Below are positions 1 to 6,930 of a stretch of 6,998 nt of DNA, piece after piece (within the stretch, counting starts at the first letter, position 1; each line of letters starts with the position of its first letter). The stretch covers positions 1-6,998 of the forward strand of contig JAISRS010000196.1 of NCBI GenBank assembly GCA_031273485.1, written 5' to 3'. The DNA comes from Prevotellaceae bacterium (GTDB lineage: Bacteria; Bacteroidota; Bacteroidia; Bacteroidales; UBA932). Made by a program: the position numbers and the translations under genes. The notes below the pieces were generated by a model, which saw nothing but the letters and a program-made list of their open reading frames with translations, was not told the origin of the DNA and ran no database searches.

Positions 1-575
1 GCTACTTTCGCCGTTACTTCGGGACAAAATTCAAAACCGGTACATTGCAACGAAATTGATTTGAGAAATGACGCATCAAAAAGTTTGTAACAGGTAGGTT
101 CATCGGTCAGATTCTGGCAAAATAAAATATTAGTAATTATGGTAACGATACGTCCGCCGATATAAAACCGCTGGTAGGAATGTCTGTTTCCTTTTTTCAG
201 GAAACGGGAACCGTAAATCACTTTTAAAGTTTCATCCAAAAATACTTTCAACAACACGTTGTAGTCTTCGGGATCGTATTCCAAATCGGCATCCTGAATA
301 ACAATACAGTCGCCCGTAGCATATTCAAGTCCTTTGCGGATAGAGTAGCCTTTCCCCCGATTGTTTTCCTGATTGACAAGGATGATATTTTCGTCGGGAT
401 GCGCCGCAATATATGCGGACACAAGCTGTTTCGTAGCATCGCGCGAACAGTCGTTGACAACGATAATTTCTTTTCGGATGTCGTTTATCAATTTCACATC
501 CGCCACTTTTTGCAAAAGCGGGATAACGGTCTTTTCTTCGTTGTAGGCAGGGATTATGATAGACAGTGTTTTCAT
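1..575 (-). CDS. Family 2 glycosyltransferase, polyprenyl-phosphate sugar synthase type (3' end outside window)
   Basis: Reading the minus strand from ATG at 575-573 gives 191 codons, open to the window edge. The start MKTLSIIIPAYNEE is the classic GT2 (GT-A fold) opening. It is followed by VVNDCSRD (about residues 39-46, nucleotide-binding aspartate), the metal-binding DAD within QDADLEYDP (94-102), YGSRF (121-125) and TDEPTCYKLF (157-166). This motif order matches the dolichol-phosphate-mannose synthase/GtrB-like branch, which transfers a sugar from a nucleotide donor to a polyprenyl phosphate on the cytoplasmic side of the inner membrane. Many members have C-terminal membrane helices; that part is not in the window. 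The start overlaps the stop of the upstream membrane-protein gene in an ATGA, so translation is probably coupled. The sugar and acceptor cannot be read from sequence. A GT2 acting directly on a glycan is the main alternative. Confidence 0.92.
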   Translation of the reverse strand, partial: MKTLSIIIPAYNEEKTVIPLLQKVADVKLINDIRKEIIVVNDCSRDATKQLVSAYIAAHPDENIILVNQENNRGKGYSIRKGLEYATGDCIVIQDADLEYDPEDYNVLLKVFLDETLKVIYGSRFLKKGNRHSYQRFYIGGRIVTIITNILFCQNLTDEPTCYKLFDASFLKSISLQCTGFEFCPEVTAKV

Positions 576-1975
576 TTTTTTGTCTTTTGATTTGCGGGCG
601 GTTTTATAGAAAACAGAAAATTATCCGCCTTGTCGAACAGCCATTTTATATTATGATTTGCTGCGATATAGAACCACAACAACGGTATAAACGAAAACAA
701 AAATCGCTTATACGAATATCGCATCACATTCTCTAAGGTATCCCAGATATAATCAACCTGATAAATCAGGATCGTATAGAATATCCACGAAAACAGCAAC
801 AGCAGTAACGAAACGGCATGATCCTGTTTTTTGACAATAGCCCGTATATTGGAAAGAAAGACAATCAAAAACAGCACAAACGAAATGCCGTAGTAGGCGC
901 CGGCTTTAAACAGTTGCCACATTTCCGTAATGATAACGGTTATTTTTCCGCTATCCCAGAATGGTTTCAGGATGACGGCATTTACTGCTTCCAGATTGTA
1001 TATCTTCAGAAACAGGTTCCAGAAAACAAAAGGGAATAAACATAATCCGGTAAACAAAACAAGTGTTTTATACCGTTTGATTTTGATGCTGTTCCACAGC
1101 AACAGGCAACAGGCTGCGCCGATAAATGCCAATCCTTCGCTGCGTGTCCAGTTGTTTAACATCAGCAGCATGGCGGCTATCCAGAGGAACGAAGGAGTTT
1201 TTTTGTAATACCATGTTACAAAAAACAAAATCCCCGACGAAGCATATACGGCATGTATAAAATTTGTTCCCGACATGGAAGAAAAGCCCAGCATTTCGGG
1301 CGTGATAATGGTCAGCAGGGTGGTAAGAGCCGCAAGCGTGTGCGTGGCAAAACGGCTTACAATACCGTAAAATACAGGAATAAATGAGATAAAGAACAGG
1401 GCATTTGACATTTTGGATGTTTCAAAACCCAGCAGATACATGTATGTATATGACAATTGAGTGAGCGGGGTATAGGTAATATATGATCCGGCGCCCCGCA
1501 TCGCATAGTTGGCGTCGTTAAACAGGCTCAATCCTCTTATCGTTCCTTCGTTGGCGACAGCCATACCTATGAGGTTGAATCCACGCACGCTGTCGGTATC
1601 GAAAGTAGGATAATACAGGGTTTTCGCCACATTCATCACCACAACCACGCCAACGGCAATCAGGCCCAGTAGCCACAGCCATGTTATTCTCGGACAGGTA
1701 AACGTACCGATATACTTCAACCAGTCTTTCAGCTGTGCGCGCAAGAAATACAGATATACGCCCAATCCGGCTGTAATCAACAGTGAAACCGCAAAAACGG
1801 AAGTCGCCGTCAGCCGGATGCCCGCACTGTCGAGACAAACCATCAGAAAAGTCTGCAAGCCCATTCCTACCGGAAACGACAAGCCCAATACTTCCACCAA
1901 CTTCAGTCGGCGCGAAATGCTTAATACTACGCCAATACCTGATATTATTGTAATAAATAATCCTAAAAAAGCCAT
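572..1975 (-). CDS. Multi-pass membrane protein, putative GT-C fold glycosyltransferase
   Basis: This 467-residue, highly hydrophobic protein has roughly ten or more predicted membrane segments and no cleavable signal; the first segment is near residues 2-20. Features typical of GT-C enzymes, which use lipid-linked sugars, are visible: an acidic FDTDS motif (125-129) in the loop after an early helix, where GT-C enzymes carry their catalytic acid; a TPLTQLSY stretch (169-176); NNWTRSEG (274-281), resembling the TRxEG motif of this class; and an RYSYKRFLFSFIPLLW segment (419-434) like the late RY...P helix of PMT/ArnT-like proteins. It lacks the large soluble C-terminal domain many GT-C enzymes carry and ends in a short basic tail. 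It starts 11 bp after the stop of the small membrane-protein gene, and its TGA overlaps the GT2 start. The pairing with a polyprenyl-phosphate sugar synthase supports transfer of a lipid-carried sugar outside the inner membrane. A flippase or polymerase of a surface glycan cannot be excluded. Confidence 0.72.
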   Translation of the reverse strand: MAFLGLFITIISGIGVVLSISRRLKLVEVLGLSFPVGMGLQTFLMVCLDSAGIRLTATSVFAVSLLITAGLGVYLYFLRAQLKDWLKYIGTFTCPRITWLWLLGLIAVGVVVVMNVAKTLYYPTFDTDSVRGFNLIGMAVANEGTIRGLSLFNDANYAMRGAGSYITYTPLTQLSYTYMYLLGFETSKMSNALFFISFIPVFYGIVSRFATHTLAALTTLLTIITPEMLGFSSMSGTNFIHAVYASSGILFFVTWYYKKTPSFLWIAAMLLMLNNWTRSEGLAFIGAACCLLLWNSIKIKRYKTLVLFTGLCLFPFVFWNLFLKIYNLEAVNAVILKPFWDSGKITVIITEMWQLFKAGAYYGISFVLFLIVFLSNIRAIVKKQDHAVSLLLLLFSWIFYTILIYQVDYIWDTLENVMRYSYKRFLFSFIPLLWFYIAANHNIKWLFDKADNFLFSIKPPANQKTKK

Positions 1976-1986
1976 TTTGTTTATCT

Positions 1987-2604
1987 TTATTTGTTAGTTA
2001 AATTATTATCTCCCTGTTTTTTCGGTAACACCGTAAAATACGTCCTGTTACCTGCCGGATATTCCAGATCTTCGTAACCGTGTCCGGCAATAATGGCTAC
2101 GTGCGTCACCTCCTTATAGAGCGGATTGGTATCCTGTTCATCCTTGTACAGCATTCTGCGCGGATAGATAAAATGCGTTACCCACATCTTATTGTTGGTT
2201 TTATAGGTCAATTGGCGATTGTCAGCCTTTTCCGTGTTGTATTCCTTGAGAGGAAAAAGGATAACGGCATCTTCCGGCGTGTTTTGTTTGACGTAGTTCC
2301 AGAAAACATAATCGAACCCCAACTTCATCTGATAGCGTTCGTCCAACGTGGCATTGCGGTGCTGCCGGATGATATTCCAGTTGGCTTTAAGCAAATTTGT
2401 CCACATCCATTGATAACCTTTATTTTCGGAAATAACGACATATAGCAGCAAGCATCCTGCTGCTGCCATAATCATGCTTTTGATGCCAAAAGCTTTAATC
2501 AGCCAGTCGGCGATTCTATTCCGCTGCTTCTTTTGTAACACAGGTTGAGGTTGTGATCTTTCGGTTTTTTTCCGGGGTTTCTTTCCGGAGATAGATTTTG
2601 TCAT
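1987..2604 (-). CDS. Single-pass membrane protein of unknown function, possible periplasmic partner of the adjacent GT-C protein
   Basis: This 205-residue protein starts with a very basic cytoplasmic segment (residues 1-40, rich in K/R/Q), followed by one membrane helix (about 43-59) and a soluble domain of about 145 residues. By the positive-inside rule the soluble part is periplasmic. It contains YVKQNTPEDAVILFP (about 104-118), a wording common at the start of soluble domains in PMT/GT39-like proteins, and a THFIYPRRMLYKDE motif (143-156). I do not recognise a named family. It is the first gene of the operon, 11 bp upstream of the GT-C-like gene, so the two proteins are probably made together. 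Position and motif suggest it supplies a soluble domain the GT-C-like protein lacks; this is inference. No Shine-Dalgarno is seen before ATG 2604-2602; upstream sequence is AT-rich, as is usual in Bacteroidota. Confidence 0.85.
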   Translation of the reverse strand: MTKSISGKKPRKKTERSQPQPVLQKKQRNRIADWLIKAFGIKSMIMAAAGCLLLYVVISENKGYQWMWTNLLKANWNIIRQHRNATLDERYQMKLGFDYVFWNYVKQNTPEDAVILFPLKEYNTEKADNRQLTYKTNNKMWVTHFIYPRRMLYKDEQDTNPLYKEVTHVAIIAGHGYEDLEYPAGNRTYFTVLPKKQGDNNLTNK

Positions 2605-2835
2605 AAACAGTAAATTTTGATGATTTGTAATTTGATTTTCCCTACTCTGTTAAAGGCTTTTCGGGGTTCGCCTCCGGTTTTCAGTCCGTTTGTTACCGGG
2701 CAACGATTCATCGTTTCTTTGCGTGATTGTTGCGTTCCATGTAATCCTGTTCTGTTCATATCGTCATACAGTTTTTTTTAAACCGACATTGGATAATAAT
2801 CCCTTAAACATACGTACTTCCGTGTAATTTTCCCG

Positions 2836-2893
2836 CCGCAGTCTGCGGAACGAAGAATACACAGTGCAGTTTCCTGACCGCAGTCTGCGGAAC
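2836..2893. repeat. Pair of 16-bp direct repeats, each an internal palindrome
   Basis: The sequence CCGCAGTCTGCGGAAC occurs at 2836-2851 and again, identically, at 2878-2893, with start points 42 bp apart. The first 13 bases of each copy form a perfect palindrome, CCGCAG-T-CTGCGG, with 6-bp arms and a one-base centre. In RNA that would need a slightly larger loop, so a protein-binding site or a REP-like element is as plausible as a hairpin. Both lie in the predicted leader of the leftward operon. A dispersed repeat family is possible but cannot be tested here. Confidence 0.8.
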
Positions 2894-3016
2894 AAAAAAA
2901 TCCATTGCAGCAGCCTTGCCGCAACACAGAATTTTGTTGCAGCATATATATATGGCGTATATAAAGTGTGGAAAAATTCCCTCGCGCGAGTACTACCGGA
3001 TTGCTGTAACTCGCTG

Positions 3017-3079
<63 letters not shown>

Positions 3080-3088
3080 GAACATGCC

Positions 3089-3171
3089 AAAAACAGTAAA
3101 CTGCTTCACAACGACCTGTACTGACTACAGGGAACTTATGTGAGAAAAGACATTCCATGTTTACTGTTTTT
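3089..3171. repeat. 13-bp perfect inverted repeat enclosing a nested hairpin
   Basis: The arms are AAAAACAGTAAAC at 3089-3101 and its exact reverse complement at 3159-3171, separated by 57 bp. Inside lies a second hairpin with stem CCTGTA/TACAGG (3115-3120 and 3126-3131) and a 5-base loop. Arm 2 is followed by further T residues on the plus strand, so a weak terminator read rightward is possible, but the stem is AT-rich and the loop long. On the minus strand the structure begins about 35 nt after the predicted transcription start, next to the microsatellite. A 10-bp piece of the arm, AAACAGTAAA, recurs at 2605-2614 directly before the first operon gene. Confidence 0.75.
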
Positions 3172-3210
3172 TTATTACTTTTTTAGTTATAAATTTTATT
3201 ATTTTGGGCG

Positions 3211-3237
3211 CAAAGATAGAGATATTTTTTTAACCAA
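3211..3237 (-). promoter_or_regulatory. Candidate Bacteroidota-type promoter for the leftward operon
   Basis: On the minus strand TATCTTTG (3218-3211) matches the Bacteroidota -7 consensus TAnnTTTG, and TTG at 3237-3235, 16 bp upstream, can serve as the -33 element. Transcription would start near 3203-3206 and run about 600 nt through the inverted repeat, the microsatellite and the palindromes before reaching ATG 2604. No equally good match was found closer to 2604, although a weaker TATGTTTA lies at 2812-2805. The assignment rests on consensus matching only. Confidence 0.5.
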
Positions 3238-3385
3238 CAGTAAAAAATGAACAAAATGATAAAAACATTGTCGCCGCCGGTTAATTGAATTATGAATAAA
3301 GAATAAAGAAAAATTCGTGTAATTCGGTGACAAATGACAAATTCGTGATTGCAGCTTTATTTTTCGTTTTAGTAGCAACAGAATA

Positions 3386-3413
3386 TTGCGGCAATTAAAA
3401 TTCACTACATTTG
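3386..3413 (+). promoter_or_regulatory. Candidate Bacteroidota-type promoter for the TonB-dependent receptor
   Basis: TACATTTG (3406-3413) fits the -7 consensus TAnnTTTG exactly, with TTG at 3386-3388, 17 bp upstream, as a possible -33 element. The implied start near 3420 leaves an AT-rich 5' leader of about 120 nt before ATG 3543. No obvious iron-box or other operator was recognised. Confidence 0.55.
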
Positions 3414-3542
3414 CACGTTATTTTATGATACTCGTAATTAATTTTCTTTTATTAAGGCTGTAAACATCTTTTGAGAGTTAAACGAAAGAAATAAAATAAC
3501 GATAAACGATTATAAATTTATATATTAATTCTGAAGGAAAAT

Positions 3543-6122
3543 ATGAAATATTATTATTTAAGTACATTTAAAAAATCCGGTTTTCGGAAATTATGCATTG
3601 TTTTTTTACTGTTCGCTGTCGCTTTTGACATTTCGGCTCAAAACAGAGGCGACGTTCACGGAAAAGTTATCAACCTTAATCAGGAAGCCATTGCAGGCGC
3701 TACCGTAACCATTGCAGGACATAGCGCAGAGGTAAACACCAACATCGACGGAGAATATTCTCTCCAAAATCTGCCAACGGGAAAACTGTCGATAACAGTA
3801 TCCTTTACAGGTTATAATACCGCAACTGCCGACATTGACCTGCAAAACGGAAGTAACGAACTGAATTTTACGCTCGACAGAGATGCCGTCGCTCTTGAAC
3901 CTGTTACCATTACCGCGCAACAGCGTGAACAGCAACTCTTAGATATACCAATTACCATGTCCACCGTCGGGGCGCAAATGCTGGAAAACACCAATACCCG
4001 CACTATGGAGCAGTTAGCCGCCCTCATTCCCGGCTTAAACATTTACATCCAAACCCCGCATCGCCCCTATTTTGTTATCCGCGGACTCACCAGCGACGAT
4101 CTCTCCCTCACCGAGCAACCACGAGTTTCCGTTTACTACAACAACGTGCCTACAAGTCGCTACGGCATGTCGGTGGCAGCGCTCTACGACATGGAACGCA
4201 TCGAAGTGGCAAAAGGTCCGCAGGGGACGCTCTTTGGACGCGGCTCGCAAATCGGAGCAGTCAATTTCATCACCAAACGTTCGGAACACTCCTTCGGAGG
4301 ATACCTCTCCGCAGGCATAGGCAACTATGCCATGAAAGAAGTCGAAGGAGCCATCAATCTGCCCATTGTGAAAGACAAACTGTTTGCCCGCGCCTCCGGT
4401 ATTTACAGTTATCAGGACGGCTACGTCACCAACACCTCCGGCGGCAAACTCAACGGCAGAAACACCACAGGAGGACGTTTTTCGGCAACTTATCTGCCCG
4501 TTAAGAATCTAAGTTTCGACCTCGTGGTCAATTACCAGAAAGACGATAATCCCGGAACGGCTTTCATGAGCAAACGCTACCCCAATGCCAACGGCATAAG
4601 CGATATATTTCAATATGAAGCCTCGTTCGACGAAGGAAAAACATGGTACGACAAACGCGAATTGCTTGGAACATCACTCACCGCAAAATATTATTTCAAC
4701 GAAAACAACTATCTAAGTTCCATCACTTCCTACTATAACAACACAGTTGATACAAGATGGGACGGCGACGGAACCGTAGCGCCGGCAATTGATATGGCGG
4801 AAGCCGTAAGAACCAAACAGTTTACTCAAGAATTACGATATAATTTTTCGGTCAACAGCCGCCTGAACGGTTTTGTCGGAGCAGGCTACTGGCGCGAAAA
4901 TGTGACACGAAAATACTGGTTCGGTCCCGATGAACAATATATGATTTATCCGCTTTTTGAGATGATGAACATCCCGGGCGCTCCCCCGATGATTCAGCCG
5001 GACGGAACATATTACCCCATGCAGGCAATCCCGGGCGCTTATTTAGGATTACCCTACGATTTACCCTTACCCACAAATCATGAGGAAGAAAGCAACTATG
5101 GCGCCGTGAATTACGCATACGATATTTTTGCGGATGCAACATATAAACTACTGCCGAAACTCAGCATCACCGGAGGTATTCGTATTACCGAAGAGTCATT
5201 TAAAACTTCTACCGAAGCCCATCTGCTTGGCTCCGTGCCATCCACACTCGGCTCTCTTTTGGGAAGCGCTCCCAATTTCTTTTTTGCGCCGATAGCCTTC
5301 ACCGAAGCGCAAAGAGATTTTGTATCATTGACCTACCGTCTTAATTTGAAATATGATATCAGCGCATCTTCAAACGTTTACGCCGGATATGCCAAAGGAC
5401 GGCGTCCTAATGTACTGCAATTTAACTCAACCCAGCTCGAAATAATGAATGCCGAAAAAGTCCACAGTTTCGACGCCGGATTCAAATGGACTGCACAACA
5501 ACGGTTCTGGTTCGACATGGGCGTTTTCTATCAGCTTTATAACGATTTTCAAACAGGAAAATGGATAGCAGGAAACTATTTAACCGACAATGCCGGAAGA
5601 GCAACCTCCTACGGAGCGGAAATCACCGCTAAAGCCGCCCTGTTGAAATATCTCGAAATTTTCGGAAACTATGCCTACATCCACGCTCGTTTCAATGACG
5701 AAGACAGCGACGGCAACAGGCAGGAATATGCTGGAAAAACCTTCCGCATGACGCCCGAAAACAGTTTCTCCATAGGTTTCAATGCCAAAATAGACGTCTT
5801 CGGTAATTTGCAGATAGCTCTTACGCCCACATATTCGTGGAAAAGTCATATATGGTTCGATGATTCCAACGATGCGGTACCGGAAAATCCGTCGCTTGCC
5901 CGACTGGAACAGGATGCTTTCGGATTGCTGAATGTAAATCTTGCCTTTAGACTTCACAATCCGGGCTTAACTCTCTCCGTATTCGGAACAAACCTGACGG
6001 ACGAAAAATATATCATCGGCGCCGGCAATACGGGAATGATGTTCGGCGTACCGACTTATGTACCGGGGCTACCCCGCATGTTCGGAGCAAGATTGACATG
6101 GAAATTCGCCTGTAAAGATTAG
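3543..6122 (+). CDS. TonB-dependent outer-membrane receptor with carboxypeptidase-regulatory-like N-domain
   Basis: This is a complete 859-residue outer-membrane active transporter powered through TonB-ExbBD. A signal peptide is clear: basic KKSGFRK, hydrophobic core LCIVFLLFAVAF, likely cleavage after SAQ (about residue 33). It is followed by a carboxypeptidase-regulatory-like beta-sandwich (about 36-115; GKV..., IDGEYSLQNLPTG, VSFTGY), a TonB-box-like EPVTITA (119-125), a plug domain (about 133-246) ending in ERIEVAKGPQGTLFGRGS and GAVNFITK, and a 22-strand-type barrel to the C terminus with FGTNLTDEKY and a last strand RMFGARLTWKF. AAGGA at 3534-3538 sits 4 nt before the ATG and supports this start. 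There is no STN signalling domain, and no adjacent SusD, sigma or anti-sigma gene. It therefore resembles siderophore/cobalamin/small-molecule receptors more than the SusC polysaccharide type, but the ligand is unknown. One extracellular-loop-like stretch (about 476-504) is rich in Pro/Gly and repeats IPGA. Four residues (ACKD) follow the usual terminal aromatic. Confidence 0.95.
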   Translation: MKYYYLSTFKKSGFRKLCIVFLLFAVAFDISAQNRGDVHGKVINLNQEAIAGATVTIAGHSAEVNTNIDGEYSLQNLPTGKLSITVSFTGYNTATADIDLQNGSNELNFTLDRDAVALEPVTITAQQREQQLLDIPITMSTVGAQMLENTNTRTMEQLAALIPGLNIYIQTPHRPYFVIRGLTSDDLSLTEQPRVSVYYNNVPTSRYGMSVAALYDMERIEVAKGPQGTLFGRGSQIGAVNFITKRSEHSFGGYLSAGIGNYAMKEVEGAINLPIVKDKLFARASGIYSYQDGYVTNTSGGKLNGRNTTGGRFSATYLPVKNLSFDLVVNYQKDDNPGTAFMSKRYPNANGISDIFQYEASFDEGKTWYDKRELLGTSLTAKYYFNENNYLSSITSYYNNTVDTRWDGDGTVAPAIDMAEAVRTKQFTQELRYNFSVNSRLNGFVGAGYWRENVTRKYWFGPDEQYMIYPLFEMMNIPGAPPMIQPDGTYYPMQAIPGAYLGLPYDLPLPTNHEEESNYGAVNYAYDIFADATYKLLPKLSITGGIRITEESFKTSTEAHLLGSVPSTLGSLLGSAPNFFFAPIAFTEAQRDFVSLTYRLNLKYDISASSNVYAGYAKGRRPNVLQFNSTQLEIMNAEKVHSFDAGFKWTAQQRFWFDMGVFYQLYNDFQTGKWIAGNYLTDNAGRATSYGAEITAKAALLKYLEIFGNYAYIHARFNDEDSDGNRQEYAGKTFRMTPENSFSIGFNAKIDVFGNLQIALTPTYSWKSHIWFDDSNDAVPENPSLARLEQDAFGLLNVNLAFRLHNPGLTLSVFGTNLTDEKYIIGAGNTGMMFGVPTYVPGLPRMFGARLTWKFACKD

Positions 6123-6192
6123 ATGACAGCCCCCCCCCTATCCCCCCAAAGGAGGTAACAGACGGGGCAGACAGAATTATGAATTATGAAAT

Positions 6193-6535
6193 TCGTGGAA
6201 ATGTCTGAGCCTTGATTACAGGATTAACATGGTTTTTTTACAGGATTAACAAGATTTTCAGGATTGACAATTACGTAGATTGGAAAAAATCCGCAGGATT
6301 TAATTCGTGTTAATTCATAAAAATCGGCGACAAAAAAAATTCGTGTTAATCCGTGTAATTCGTGGATAAAAAAAATCGTGGAAATGTCTGAGCCTTGATT
6401 ACAGGATTAACAAGATTTTCAGGATTGACAATTGCGTAGATTGGAAAAAATCCGCAGGATTTAATTCGTGTTAATTCGTAAAAATCGGCGACAAAAAAAT
6501 CCGTGTAATCCGTGTAATTCGTGGATTAAAAAAAA
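6193..6535. repeat. Two-copy degenerate tandem duplication (about 183 bp and 160 bp)
   Basis: Copy A (6193-6375) and copy B (6376-6535) both begin with tcgtggaaatgtctgagcct and run through the same series of words to a cgtgga(t)taaaa... end. Copy A carries an extra piece of just over 20 bp, in which 'caggattaaca' is itself duplicated around a T-rich stretch. Otherwise the copies differ by a handful of substitutions, for example ttacgtag versus ttgcgtag, and by small changes in A-run length. The copies abut directly, so this is a tandem duplication followed by drift. Confidence 0.85.
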
Positions 6536-6565
6536 TTCGTGGATTTTTTAATTCGTGTAATTCGC

Positions 6566-6620
6566 AAAAATCCGCAGGATTTAAATTCGTGTTAATTCGT
6601 AAAAATCCGCAGGATTTAAA
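6566..6620. repeat. Direct repeat of a 20-bp word, 35-bp period
   Basis: The word aaaaatccgcaggatttaaa is present identically at 6566-6585 and 6601-6620, with 'attcgtgttaattcgt'-type sequence after each. Shortened versions of the same word occur in both copies of the preceding duplication (near 6286 and 6467). Within it, AAATCC-GCA-GGATTT is an inverted repeat, so each copy could form a small hairpin. Confidence 0.85.
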
Positions 6621-6640
6621 TTTCGTGTAATCCGTGTAAT

Positions 6641-6691
6641 TCGTGGATTAAAAGAAATCGTGGATTAAAAGAAATCGTGGATTAAAAGAAA
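6641..6691. repeat. Perfect 3 x 17-bp tandem repeat
   Basis: The unit tcgtggattaaaagaaa is repeated three times without mismatch at 6641-6657, 6658-6674 and 6675-6691. The lack of divergence suggests recent expansion compared with the degenerate repeats to its left. Confidence 0.95.
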
Positions 6692-6897
6692 ATTCGCAGA
6701 AACCGGATTTTTTTTCGGTTACAGCATGATATTATTTCGTGGCGGGGCTTAACAGACTATTTATCGAAAGATTAAGTCGGTGGAAGCAGTCGAAAATTGC
6801 TGTATAAAAGCAGATAAATTCCGTTAAAATCAATCTTTTTTGGGACTGAAACAGTAACTCTTCGGCAGATATTACATCCATCTTACGGAAAAATATA

Positions 6898-6905
6898 TAA
6901 TTTTG
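6898..6905 (+). promoter_or_regulatory. Candidate -7 element for panD
   Basis: TAATTTTG fits the Bacteroidota TAnnTTTG consensus and lies 25 bp before ATG 6931, which would give a short leader of about 20 nt. No clear TTTG/TTG is found at the -33 distance, so the call is tentative. It would make panD independently transcribed from the receptor gene. Confidence 0.4.
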
Positions 6906-6930
6906 CAAACTGTTAATTGAAAAAATAGAT

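Larger units (their letters stand above)
6123..6930. other. 808-bp gene-free region filled with short AT-rich repeats
   Basis: After the receptor stop come a C9 tract (6130-6138), a C6 tract (6142-6147) and an AAAGGAGGT word (6148-6156). From about 6174 to 6691 the sequence is composed of variants of a few words: gaattatgaa, attcgtgtaattcgtgg, aaaatccgcaggattt, ggattaacaagattttcagg. The rest (about 6720-6897) is ordinary AT-rich spacer leading to the panD promoter candidate. No convincing terminator follows the receptor gene and no coding region was recognised. Confidence 0.8.

Noticed and set aside
1518..1838. Minus-strand open frame inside the GT-C-like gene
   Set aside because: It is an alternative frame of the convincingly coding 467-residue membrane protein and shows no domain of its own.
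3199..3405. Minus-strand 68-codon open frame upstream of the receptor
   Set aside because: It is AT-rich low-complexity sequence that overlaps the leftward promoter candidate and the repeat words; there is no sign of coding.
3606..5957. Several antisense open frames and one alternative sense frame across the receptor gene
   Set aside because: All are shadows of the receptor reading frame, which has continuous family-level similarity over its whole length.
6148..6156. Perfect Shine-Dalgarno word AAAGGAGGT after the receptor stop
   Set aside because: The first ATGs downstream (6179 onward) are more than 20 nt away and open only about ten codons. Bacteroidota rarely depend on such sites, so it is probably chance.
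6174..6691. Possible CRISPR array
   Set aside because: The repeats are degenerate, of uneven length and period, and there are no unique spacers of constant size or cas genes nearby.
6701..6720. AACCG/CGGTT hairpin as terminator of the receptor transcript
   Set aside because: The stem is only 5 bp, the T run lies in the loop rather than after the stem, and it is almost 600 bp past the stop codon.
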